From Rhizobium sp. Leaf306 (lineage in GTDB: Bacteria > Pseudomonadota > Alphaproteobacteria > Rhizobiales > Rhizobiaceae): a stretch of DNA of 64,000 nucleotides. The stretch spans positions 124,001 through 188,000 of the forward strand of contig NZ_LMNX01000004.1 of NCBI RefSeq assembly GCF_001423425.1, read 5' to 3'. Below the pieces are notes generated by a model. The model worked only from the letters and a program-made list of their open reading frames with translations, had not been told where the DNA came from and ran no database searches. Positions 41,619-49,790 of the stretch are shown in pieces. Both the position numbers and the translations under genes were made by a program. Position 1 is the stretch's first letter, and each line of letters starts with the position of its first letter.

Positions 41619-42632
41619 TTAGAGAATGCCGGCGGCTGTCATCATGTCGGTGACCTTGGCATTGTTGAGGCTCGAAGGCTCGACCTTCGGCGCCTGAAGG
41701 TCGGCAATCGGAACGAGCGCCTTGTTGGAAGCCTCGTCCTTGCCGACGGCGTATTCGAACGAGGTGCCGTCACGCAGAATCTTCTGGCCGCCCTTGCCGG
41801 CAAGCCATTTCAGAAATGCCTGCGCCTGCTCCTTGTGCTTGGAAGAGGCCAGAATGCCGCCGCCGGAGATCGACACGAAGGCGCCCGGATCCTGGTTCTT
41901 GAAGTAATGCAGCGCAACGTTCTTGCTGTTTTCGCCGGTCTTCGCCTGATCGCCGAAATAGTAGTAGTGATAGATCAGCGCGCCTTCGAACTGGCCCGCA
42001 TTGACGGCCTTCATGGCGGTGGAATTGCCACGCACGGCGGTGAAATTCTCTTTCATGCCCTTCAGCCAGGCAGCGGTTTCCGGCTCACCCTTCAGCTGCA
42101 GAAACGCGCCGACGATCGCTTGGAAATCGGCACCCGACGGAGATGCGGCCCAACGGCCCTTCCATTCGGGCTTGGCGAGATCGAGCATCGATTTCGGCAG
42201 CTTGTCCTCGGTAAGCTTGGTCTTGTCATAGGCAAACACGGTGGAGCGCGCGGCAATTCCGGTCCAGTGACCGTTGGCCGGGCGGAACTGCTCGGGAACG
42301 AGATCGAGCGTTGCCTTGTCGACAGGCTCAAACAGCCCCTTGCCATCGACAAGCGCCATGGCCGGCGAATTTTCCGTCAGAAACAGGTCGGCCGGCGAGT
42401 TGGCGCCTTCCTGCACAATCTGGTTTGCCATTTCGAGGTCGGATCCGTTGCGCACCGTAATGACGATGCCGGTCTCTTCCTTGAAGGCCTCGACCCATTC
42501 CTTGGTCAGGCCCTCGTGCTGGGCATTGTAGATCGTCAGGCTGTCGGCGACCTGCGCGTTGGCCGGCATGGACAGAGCGAGTAGCGAAACGGCGAGCGAA
42601 GCTCCGGCCGAAAGAGCAGACAGAATTTTCAA
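41619..42632 (-). CDS. fbpA: Fe3+ ABC transporter substrate-binding protein (FbpA-like)
   Basis: 337 residues from a TTG at 42632 with a GGAGG ribosome-binding site; the longer frame to 42776 lacks one and would bury the signal peptide (LKILSALSAGASLAVSLLAL...NAQ). Periplasmic binding protein of the ferric-ion family: LTIYNAQHEGLTKEWVEAF, SPADLFLTENSPAM, and IYHYYYFGDQ with the tyrosine cluster that ligates Fe3+. A promoter (TTGACT-17-CTATCG) lies at 42664-42692. Probably Fur/RirA/Irr-type control, but no clear box was found. Confidence 0.9.
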   Translation of the reverse strand: MKILSALSAGASLAVSLLALSMPANAQVADSLTIYNAQHEGLTKEWVEAFKEETGIVITVRNGSDLEMANQIVQEGANSPADLFLTENSPAMALVDGKGLFEPVDKATLDLVPEQFRPANGHWTGIAARSTVFAYDKTKLTEDKLPKSMLDLAKPEWKGRWAASPSGADFQAIVGAFLQLKGEPETAAWLKGMKENFTAVRGNSTAMKAVNAGQFEGALIYHYYYFGDQAKTGENSKNVALHYFKNQDPGAFVSISGGGILASSKHKEQAQAFLKWLAGKGGQKILRDGTSFEYAVGKDEASNKALVPIADLQAPKVEPSSLNNAKVTDMMTAAGIL

Positions 42633-42663
42633 GTTTGCCTCCAATTTATAAGCGTCATCGCAT

Positions 42664-42692
42664 CGATAGCCAAAGCCGACCTGCGTAGTCAA
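42664..42692 (-). promoter_or_regulatory. fbpABC promoter
   Basis: On the minus strand TTGACT (42692-42687), 17-bp spacer, CTATCG (42669-42664), a good match to the alphaproteobacterial CTTGAC-N17-CTATAT pattern, 31 bp before the TTG start. Confidence 0.65.
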
Positions 42693-42790
42693 GTTTAAGA
42701 ATCGAACGGGGATGGAGACCGATTGCGGCAAATGCCGGCGAATCAGGTAGAGCTTAAACGAACACATCAAGAACATGCCGCGGAAGCTGA

Positions 42791-44860
42791 ATGTCGGTTG
42801 CTTATCTGGAAAAATTGAACGAGGCCCAGCGCCGCGCGGTCGAACATGGTTCGGACGTGCCGGATGGCGGCGCTGCGGGACCGCTTCTGGTGATTGCAGG
42901 CGCAGGCTCGGGCAAGACCAACACGCTTGCCCATCGCGTCGCCCACCTGATCGTGTCGGGCGCCGATCCGCGCCGCCTGCTGCTGATGACGTTTTCCCGC
43001 CGTGCGGCCTCCGAAATGGGCCGTCGCGTCCAGCGTATCTGTCGCGAAGTGATGGGGGCGAAGTCCGGCGTCATGACCGATGCGCTCGCCTGGGCCGGCA
43101 CGTTTCACGGCATCGGCGCAAGGCTGTTGCGGATCTATGCCGAACAGATCGGCCTCGACCAGGAATTCACCATCCACGACCGTGAGGATTCCGCCGACCT
43201 GATGAACCTCGTTCGCCACGAGCTCGGCTTCTCCAAGACGGAGAGCCGGTTTCCGACCAAGGGCACCTGCCTTGCGATCTATTCGCGCGCCGTCAATTCA
43301 GAGACGCCGCTGGACGAGGTCCTGAAGACCTCCTTCCCGTGGTGCCTTGCCTGGGAACCGCAGCTGCGCGATCTGTTTGCCTCCTATGTCGAGGCCAAGC
43401 AGGCGCAGAACGTGCTCGATTACGACGATCTCCTGCTCTACTGGGCGCAGATGATGAGCGAGCCGCTGATCGCGCAGGATGTCGGCGAGCGATTCGATCA
43501 CGTCATGGTCGACGAATACCAGGACACGAACCGGCTGCAATCCTCGATCCTGATGGCGATGAAGCCCGGCGGCCGCGGGCTGACGGTGGTGGGCGACGAC
43601 GCCCAGTCGATCTATTCGTTCCGTGCCGCCACGATCCGCAACATCCTCGATTTCCCCGCGACCTTCGATCCACCCGCCAACATCGTCACGCTCGACCGCA
43701 ATTACCGCTCGACCACCACCATTCTGGCAGCCGCCAACGGCGTCATCGAACTTGCCCGTGAGCGGTTCACGAAAAACCTGTGGACCGACCGGCAGTCGGA
43801 GGAGCGGCCGCGTCTGGTCACCGTCAAGGACGAGACCGAGCAGGCGAGCTATATCGTGGAAAAGATCCTCGAGAATCGCGAAACCGGCATGCTGCTGAAG
43901 CAGCAGGCCGTGCTGTTTCGCGCCTCGCACCACTCCGGCCCGCTGGAAGTGGAACTGACCCGCCGCAACATTCCCTTCGTCAAGTTCGGCGGCCTGAAAT
44001 TCCTCGATAGCGCCCATGTCAAGGACATGCTGGCGGCCCTGCGCTTTGCCCAGAACCCGCGTGACCGGGTTGCGGGGTTCCGCCTGCTGCAGCTCATTCC
44101 GGGCATCGGCCCGCAGACAGCGGCAAAGATCCTCGATGCGATCGCAGCTGATCCGGAACCGCTGGCGGCACTCCAGGAAATCCCCTCGCCTCCGAGATCC
44201 GGAGAAGACTGGCCGGCCTTTGTCGAGATGCTCGGCGCCGTCAGGAAAAGCGAAGGCTGGCCTTCCGAAATCGGGCTCGCCCGCCAATGGTACGAACCGC
44301 ATCTTAGCCGCATCCACGAAGATGCCGACACCCGCAAGGCCGACCTTCTGCAACTGGAGCAGATCGCTTCCGGCTACGCGTCGCGCGAACGCTTCCTCAC
44401 CGAACTGACGCTCGATCCGCCGGATGCCACCAGCGACCAGGCCGGCGTGCCGCTGCTGGACGAGGATTACCTGATCCTTTCGACAATCCACTCCGCCAAG
44501 GGCCAGGAATGGCGCTCGGTTTTCCTGCTCAACTGTGTCGACGGCTGTATTCCCTCCGATCTCGGCACTGGCACGACGGCCGAAATCGAGGAGGAACGGC
44601 GGCTTCTCTACGTGGCGATGACGCGGGCGAAGGATCACCTTCACCTGATCACGCCGCAGCGTTTCTTTACCCACGGCCAGCATTCCCAAGGCGACAGGCA
44701 CGTCTACGCCTCACGCTCCCGCTTTATCCCGGCAACGCTGCTGCAGTTCTTCGAAAGCACCGCCTGGCCGGTGGTGGCGCAAATGACCGAAGCCGAACGC
44801 CAAGCCCGCCACCAGATCCGCATCGACGTAACCGCAAGAATGCGCGGCATGTGGCGCTGA
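42791..44860 (+). CDS. UvrD/Rep-family ATP-dependent DNA helicase
   Basis: 689 residues. Superfamily 1A motifs: QRRAVEHG (Q motif), Walker A VIAGAGSGKTNTLAHRVAHL, MTFSRRAASEM (Ia), VMVDEYQDTNRLQ (II), VVGDDAQSIYSFRAA (III), LDRNYRSTTTIL (IV), STIHSAKGQEWRSVFLLNC (V) and LLYVAMTRAKDHLHLI (VI). It lacks the RecB nuclease domain and is shorter than UvrD (about 720), closer to Rep/PcrA-like paralogues. It probably unwinds DNA in repair or replication-fork rescue. The pentapeptide-repeat gene follows 52 bp downstream. Confidence 0.93.
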   Translation: MSVAYLEKLNEAQRRAVEHGSDVPDGGAAGPLLVIAGAGSGKTNTLAHRVAHLIVSGADPRRLLLMTFSRRAASEMGRRVQRICREVMGAKSGVMTDALAWAGTFHGIGARLLRIYAEQIGLDQEFTIHDREDSADLMNLVRHELGFSKTESRFPTKGTCLAIYSRAVNSETPLDEVLKTSFPWCLAWEPQLRDLFASYVEAKQAQNVLDYDDLLLYWAQMMSEPLIAQDVGERFDHVMVDEYQDTNRLQSSILMAMKPGGRGLTVVGDDAQSIYSFRAATIRNILDFPATFDPPANIVTLDRNYRSTTTILAAANGVIELARERFTKNLWTDRQSEERPRLVTVKDETEQASYIVEKILENRETGMLLKQQAVLFRASHHSGPLEVELTRRNIPFVKFGGLKFLDSAHVKDMLAALRFAQNPRDRVAGFRLLQLIPGIGPQTAAKILDAIAADPEPLAALQEIPSPPRSGEDWPAFVEMLGAVRKSEGWPSEIGLARQWYEPHLSRIHEDADTRKADLLQLEQIASGYASRERFLTELTLDPPDATSDQAGVPLLDEDYLILSTIHSAKGQEWRSVFLLNCVDGCIPSDLGTGTTAEIEEERRLLYVAMTRAKDHLHLITPQRFFTHGQHSQGDRHVYASRSRFIPATLLQFFESTAWPVVAQMTEAERQARHQIRIDVTARMRGMWR

Positions 44861-44912
44861 CCGTCACAAGTTGCGCGAACGTATAGGCAAGCTGCCTGAC
44901 AATGGAGATTGC

Positions 44913-45653
44913 GTGTTGGAAATATCGTCGCTTGAAACCGCATTCTCGATGAAGGAGCCGGTCATCGGCCTCCGATTTGCATCCGAAGACCTGTCCGATT
45001 TCATCACGTCCGAATCGAAATTTTCGGATTGCCGGTTCAACGATTGCATCTTCGATGGCGCGAAGATCAGAGAATGCGAATTCATCGGCTGCAGCTTTTC
45101 CAACTGCTCCTTCAAGGAAGCCGAGTTTTTCAACTGCATCTTCGTCGATCGCGAAACGCAGGCAGGATCTGCGTGGAATTACTGCGACCTCAACGAGGCG
45201 AAGTTTAAGGCCTGCAACCTTTCCAACAACCGCATCGTCAAATGCGAAGCCTTCCTGCTCGAGATCACCGACTCGTCGGCTGTCGGTCTGCAGTTCGATG
45301 CCGAGGTTCATCGCAAGATCAGCAAGCGCATGATGTTTGGCGGCGTCGTCTTACAGCGTTGCAAGCTGCAATACGCGGTGTTTGCGGCCTCAAGCTACGA
45401 AGAGAGCCGGTTCGAGAGCTGCGATCTCAGAGACTGCTCGTTTGTCGACAGCAATCTCAGCCGCGTCAGCCTGATGGGATCGAGCCTCAACAATATCGAT
45501 TTCACCGGCGCGACCCTGGATTTCGCCAACCTCTCGCAGGCGACCTTCGATGAGATGGATCTTGCAGCCATGGCGTCGTTCAAGGGCATGACTGTCAGCC
45601 GCGACCAGCACGAAAACCTGCTCCGCTCGATGGGAATTCTGACGTCGGGATAA
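44913..45653 (+). CDS. pentapeptide repeat protein
   Basis: 246 residues from GTG 44913 (ribosome-binding site GGAGA six bases upstream); a TTG at 44871 is an alternative. The sequence is built from A(D/N)LxF-like five-residue repeats with unusually many Cys at the turn positions (SDCRFNDCIFDGAKIRECEF, IGCSFSNCSFKEAEFFNCIF, later SNLSRVSLMGSSLNNIDF). It should form a right-handed quadrilateral beta-helix. Some such proteins mimic DNA and bind gyrase, but the role here is unknown. It follows the helicase gene on the same strand and might be co-transcribed. Confidence 0.85.
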   Translation: MLEISSLETAFSMKEPVIGLRFASEDLSDFITSESKFSDCRFNDCIFDGAKIRECEFIGCSFSNCSFKEAEFFNCIFVDRETQAGSAWNYCDLNEAKFKACNLSNNRIVKCEAFLLEITDSSAVGLQFDAEVHRKISKRMMFGGVVLQRCKLQYAVFAASSYEESRFESCDLRDCSFVDSNLSRVSLMGSSLNNIDFTGATLDFANLSQATFDEMDLAAMASFKGMTVSRDQHENLLRSMGILTSG

Positions 45654-45740
45654 GCAGCAGACACAACCGGTGGGCGGAAAGGCTTTCCTTTCAAACCAAA
45701 AAAGCATTAGAGCGACCGTTCTGCGTCGAAGGAGACTGAA

Positions 45741-46667
45741 GTGGACAGCAATCAATCGGCAAGGGCCTCGCGGGCGACGTCGTCAGCCCAGCCGGCCCCG
45801 TCGACGAAGAAGGCTGCAGCGTGGATGCTGACGTCGATCAGCCTGCTGCTGCTGATGGCGATTTCCGGCCGGATCATCACCCGCGAGATCGACGTCTTCC
45901 AGGTGATGGAAATGCGCTCGATCATCGCCTTCTTCATGCTTTTGCCGCTGGTGTTTCGCGAGGGTGGCTTCAAAGCCATGCGGACCACCATCCTGCCGGC
46001 CCATATCGGCCGCAACGTCGCCCACTATATCGGCCAGTTCGCCTGGCTGATGGGCCTGACGCTGATCCCGCTCGCGCAGGTGATCGCCATCGAATTCACC
46101 GCCCCGATCTGGGCGGCGCTGATGGCAGCGGCTTTCCTCGGGGAGAAGCTGACATGGCGCAAGGGTGCGGCGATCGGCTTCGGGCTCGCCGGCGTGCTTC
46201 TGATCCTGCGGCCAGGCGCCGCCCCGCTCAACCCAGGCCACCTGATCGTGCTCGGCGCTGCCTTCTTCTTCGCCATTTCCTTCATCACCACCAAGCTTTT
46301 GACGCGCACCGACAGCGCCACCAAGATCATCTTCTGGATGCTGATCATCCAGTCGATCATCGGGCTGATCCCGGCGCTCCGGGTATGGACCTGGCCGTCC
46401 GCGGGGATCTGGCCGTGGATCTTCCTGATCGCGTTCACCGGGACATTCGCGCATTACTGCATGGCAAAGGCGCTGTCTTATGCCGATGCGACGGTGGCGA
46501 TGCCGATGGATTATCTCCGCGTGCCGGCCTCGGCCCTCATCGGCTACCTTCTCTACGCCGAAGCCATCGACGGCCTGACCGCCGCCGGCGCAATCCTCAT
46601 CCTCGCCGGCAACCTCTTCAACCTGCGACGCCCGAACGCCGGAAGAATCCAACAGACGCCGCCGTGA
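45741..46667 (+). CDS. EamA-domain DMT family transporter
   Basis: 308 residues, GTG start with AAGGAGA upstream. Ten hydrophobic segments in two EamA repeats (about 28-155 and 170-300): LTSISLLLLMAISGRIITRE, WLMGLTLIPLAQVIAIEF, APIWAALMAAAFLGEKLTWR, then ILFALS-type repeats ending in LTAAGAILILAGNLFNL. It is an inner-membrane drug/metabolite exporter of unknown substrate. Convergent with the remnant of the ParE gene. Confidence 0.92.
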   Translation: MDSNQSARASRATSSAQPAPSTKKAAAWMLTSISLLLLMAISGRIITREIDVFQVMEMRSIIAFFMLLPLVFREGGFKAMRTTILPAHIGRNVAHYIGQFAWLMGLTLIPLAQVIAIEFTAPIWAALMAAAFLGEKLTWRKGAAIGFGLAGVLLILRPGAAPLNPGHLIVLGAAFFFAISFITTKLLTRTDSATKIIFWMLIIQSIIGLIPALRVWTWPSAGIWPWIFLIAFTGTFAHYCMAKALSYADATVAMPMDYLRVPASALIGYLLYAEAIDGLTAAGAILILAGNLFNLRRPNAGRIQQTPP

Positions 46668-46674
46668 GATCGGT

Positions 46675-46809
46675 TTAGTCTTGTTCCTTGAATGCTGCGG
46701 GGATATCGCGCGCGCCGTGCAGGATGCGCTCAATTCTCACACCATCCTGGGACACGGTGTAGAACATCACGTACCGTTTGAAGTGGATGCAACGAAGCTC
46801 GGTCGCGCA
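46675..46809 (-). pseudogene. N-terminally deleted ParE/RelE-like toxin remnant
   Basis: Immediately after the ParD stop TGA and in the same frame, 44 codons read ATELRCIHFKRYVMFYTVSQ then DGVRIERILHGARDIPAAF and stop at 46675. The RYVMFY...RILHGARD pattern is the C-terminal half of ParE toxins. The N-terminal half of about 50 residues is absent and there is no start codon in this frame before YVMF. The toxin is therefore dead unless reached by stop-codon readthrough. Confidence 0.72.
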
Positions 46810-47073
46810 TCAGGAGCGGCGTCCGCCATATCTGGCTTCAAGCCGATCGAAGACGTCATCCGCCGGAATGCCCGGCCCACTCTCGATCCCGGTGCGTATA
46901 TCCGCCTTCAGTGCGTCGAAGCCGGCCTTGCCATGCTCCTCCATCTCTTCGAGCAGGCGAAGGCTATCGCGCATGACTTCGCTTTCGCTTGCATAGCGTC
47001 CGCTTTCCACCAGCCTGCGCACGAAGCTTTCGTAACGGGGGCCGAGTTCATAACTGGAAGGCACAAGATCCAC
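46810..47073 (-). CDS. ParD-family antitoxin (CopG/RHH)
   Basis: 87 residues, GTG start at 47073 with GGGGAA six bases upstream; a GTG at 47064 (MPSSYELG) is also possible. SSYELGPRYESFVRRLVESG, then RYASESEVMRDSLRLLEEME is the ribbon-helix-helix dimer domain, and the C-terminal KADIRTGIESGPGIPADDVF toxin-binding tail is typical of type II ParD. The partner toxin is reduced to a remnant directly downstream, so this is an orphan antitoxin. Confidence 0.88.
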   Translation of the reverse strand: MDLVPSSYELGPRYESFVRRLVESGRYASESEVMRDSLRLLEEMEEHGKAGFDALKADIRTGIESGPGIPADDVFDRLEARYGGRRS

Positions 47074-47147
47074 GCTTGTTTCCCCGAAATTATCAATCTT
47101 CGAGATCCACGTAGAGCGCGTCCCCTCTCACCCCTCACCCCGACTAA

Positions 47148-47855
47148 TCATCGTTTCTCCAGCAACTCGATCTGGATCTGCTGGAGTTCCGCGAGCCGTT
47201 CCCACTGCTTGGCCATCTGGTGATCGATCTTTTCATGCAGCTGGCGGATTTCGAGTTCTGCTCTGAGGTTGACCATGTAGTCGTTTTCGCTGCGCAGCCG
47301 GTCCTTGTCCTCCTGCCGCCTCTGACTCATCATGATGACGGGTGCCTGCAGGGCGGCAAGCGAGGACAGGACGAGATTGAGCAGGATGAACGGATAGGGG
47401 TCGAACGGATCGGTGGACAAACCAACCACGTTAAGCGCCATCCACAAAACCAGCACGGCTAAAAAGGACAGGATGAAGGTCCAGGAGCCTCCGAAGGCGG
47501 CGACCCTGTCGGCAACCCTTTCCCCGAACGTTTCCGCCTGGTCGATTGCGGCGGGCGCGCCCGCCTGAACCGTGAGCGTTCCCTTTTCAAAACTGTCGAG
47601 CACGCGGGCGTCGAGCTCGGTGATCTCGCCCCGCTCCTCTTCCAGCAGTGCCTCCACGTAGCGCCGCCTGAAGCGCGCCAGATCCTCGTCGCAGATCAGA
47701 CTGTCGGCGCTACAGGTCTTTACCTCCTCCGCGATCATCTCGAAGAGATGCGGCCTGAGAGTGCCCGCCTTGTGAAGCTTCGATACCGCAAACGTGCGAC
47801 CGCAGATGAGGCATTGCCCGGTTCTCCCTGTCGTTTGAGAAGCATGCTTACCCAT
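47148..47855 (-). CDS. DUF1003 membrane protein
   Basis: 235 residues. The N-terminus has a CLICGR cysteine pair and a charged region. The DUF1003 core follows (about 115-200; RVAAFGGSWTFILSFLAVLVL, FDPYPFILLNLVLSSLAALQ, APVIMMSQRRQEDKDRLRSE) with two membrane helices, then a C-terminal coiled coil (about 200-235). The function is unknown. It sits 4 bp downstream of the SbmA/YddA-like ABC gene and is probably translated from the same message. Confidence 0.9.
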   Translation of the reverse strand: MGKHASQTTGRTGQCLICGRTFAVSKLHKAGTLRPHLFEMIAEEVKTCSADSLICDEDLARFRRRYVEALLEEERGEITELDARVLDSFEKGTLTVQAGAPAAIDQAETFGERVADRVAAFGGSWTFILSFLAVLVLWMALNVVGLSTDPFDPYPFILLNLVLSSLAALQAPVIMMSQRRQEDKDRLRSENDYMVNLRAELEIRQLHEKIDHQMAKQWERLAELQQIQIELLEKR

Positions 47856-47859
47856 TGTC

Positions 47860-49653
47860 TCAAGCCTCGTTCTTCGTATCGACAGCCAGGAGCGGCGCCA
47901 GATGAAATACCTTTGGTGAAAATCTGTCCGAAAACACGTCGGAGCGGCCGATATAGATCAGTGTCGAGCCGGTAAGCCCGGCCAGCACGTCGAGCAACAG
48001 CGCCTGCGTCTCCGGTTCGAGCCCTTCCAGGACGTCGTCCATGATCAGCCAGTCCGGCTTTCGAAGCACGGCATTGGCGATCTGCAGCGCCACTTCCTCG
48101 TCCTTGTCGAGCAGCCGGTCCCATCGCTCCACCTCGTCGAATTTATCGACGAGCCGATGCAGACCGACTTTCTCCAACGCTTGCGCCAGCGCCGCGTCGG
48201 TCATGTCGGGAATGCCATCGCGCATGCCAGCAGGCCCAGTCGCCGGATAGGTCATGACCTCGCGCAGTGATGCGGTCGGCAGATAACCTTCCTGCGGCAT
48301 CATGATCATCCGATCTGCGGCCGGCAGTCGGATCTCGCCCTTGCCCCAGGGCCAGATACCGGACAGTGCCTGGAACAGAAGATGCCGGTCTGTCCCCGGA
48401 TTGCCGTTGATCAGCACGCGCTCGCCGGGTCGGATGGTGAAGGCGCCTTCCGCGACCCTGATGCCATGGCCGTCCCCACCCTTGTCGGGTTCGCCGAAGA
48501 CCGCAAGGTCGGTGACGGACAGCACGTCCTCCCCATCGCTTTTCCGGTAGGTGAGGACGGAGCCTTCCATCGCCGGCGTATCCATCGAAACCAGGGCATT
48601 GCGGAACGAGGAGACACGGCCGAGCGTCGCCCGCCAGTCGGCGATGACGCTGAAATTCGCCACATACCAGCGCAGCGCCTGGTTGACCTGGTTGAAGGCG
48701 CCGACCGCCATCATCAGACCGCCGAACGAAAGATTGCCGGAAAAATACATCGGCGAGGCAATGATGATCGGCGCCACCAACGCCAGCCAACCGAAACCGG
48801 CCGACACCCAGGTCAGGTTAGTGAGCGCCCAGGCAAGCTTGCGCAGCATGCCAAGCACGCCATCGATTGCGGTGTGAACGCGGAAAAGCTCGCTTTCCTC
48901 GCCGCGCGCAAGCGTGATCGGCTTCATGTTCTCGTTCGCCCGGACAAGGGTCGCGCGCAGATCAGCCTCGCGGGCATAGCGCTGCGCATTCAGCCGCGCC
49001 AGCCGGCTGCCGACGACGTTGCTCATGACGGATCCGAAAAGGGCGTAGAGGATCGTCGCCCACAGCATATAGCCGGGAATGACAATGGTACGACCGCCGA
49101 TCTGCAGGCCGAAATCGGTCGAGATCGCCCATAGCACGCCGATGAAACTTGCAAGAAGAATGGTCGAATTGACGAGGCCGATCGACAGTGACGTCGTGTT
49201 CTCGGCCAGGATGCGGGTGTCCTCGTGCAGTCTCTGGTCCGGATTGTCGGCGATCGCGCCGGCACCGGCAAGCTTCAGGGCCCGCCCCGGCGTCAGCCAG
49301 ACATCGGCGAGATCGCGGGCCAGCCCTTCTCGCATCCGCATCGCGGCGATCTGGTTCAGCCATTGCTGGATGACGTTGAGCAGTGTCAGGAGCGAGGCGA
49401 GGACTCCGAACACCACAAGCTGGTGGAGGAATTCGGGCATGTCGCGCCGTGCCAAGGCATCGTAGAACGGTCCGTTCCACTCGTTCAGCCGATAGGTGGC
49501 GTAGGTGGTCGCAAAGATGACGCAGAGCAGCGCGGCCGTGAGGGCAAGAACGGGCTTGCGCACCGGCGACGCCCAGAACGCCCCCGTCATCATCTTGAGC
49601 TGGCCGGACAGAGGAAGTTCATAGGGCTCCGCCTTATCTTGCGAATTCACCAT
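47860..49653 (-). CDS. SbmA/YddA-type ABC membrane protein with degenerate ATPase domain
   Basis: 597 residues. The N-terminal ABC_membrane_2 domain (about 25-340) is intact: SPVRKPVLALTAALLCVIFA, YRLNEWNGPFYDALARRDMP, DNPDQRLHEDTRILAENTTS. The C-terminal nucleotide-binding domain (about 380-580) keeps the Q-loop (MMPQEGYLP) but not the others. Walker A reads GNPGTDRH (residues 417-424, lacking the GK[ST] lysine), the signature is LDKDEEV, Walker B is LIMDDV (no catalytic Glu), and the switch His is Arg570 (YIGRSD). It may be an ATP-independent relative of BacA/SbmA, which imports peptides by proton coupling, or a decaying exporter. Confidence 0.82.
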   Translation of the reverse strand: MVNSQDKAEPYELPLSGQLKMMTGAFWASPVRKPVLALTAALLCVIFATTYATYRLNEWNGPFYDALARRDMPEFLHQLVVFGVLASLLTLLNVIQQWLNQIAAMRMREGLARDLADVWLTPGRALKLAGAGAIADNPDQRLHEDTRILAENTTSLSIGLVNSTILLASFIGVLWAISTDFGLQIGGRTIVIPGYMLWATILYALFGSVMSNVVGSRLARLNAQRYAREADLRATLVRANENMKPITLARGEESELFRVHTAIDGVLGMLRKLAWALTNLTWVSAGFGWLALVAPIIIASPMYFSGNLSFGGLMMAVGAFNQVNQALRWYVANFSVIADWRATLGRVSSFRNALVSMDTPAMEGSVLTYRKSDGEDVLSVTDLAVFGEPDKGGDGHGIRVAEGAFTIRPGERVLINGNPGTDRHLLFQALSGIWPWGKGEIRLPAADRMIMMPQEGYLPTASLREVMTYPATGPAGMRDGIPDMTDAALAQALEKVGLHRLVDKFDEVERWDRLLDKDEEVALQIANAVLRKPDWLIMDDVLEGLEPETQALLLDVLAGLTGSTLIYIGRSDVFSDRFSPKVFHLAPLLAVDTKNEA

Positions 49654-49790
49654 CTGCCGCCGGCTCCTGCCTGTCTGTGTCGAGTCCTAACTACCACAAG
49701 GGAATTGCGAAGGTGCGAGAAAGGCGTGCCGTTCACGGCTGACCGGAAACAGCGTCGAGCGTCCCACGATCGAATGCGGACGTCCCCTCG

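Noticed and set aside
42633..42790. Fur, Irr or RirA box in front of fbpABC
   Set aside because: A promoter is clear, but no sequence matched the iron-responsive operators well enough to report.
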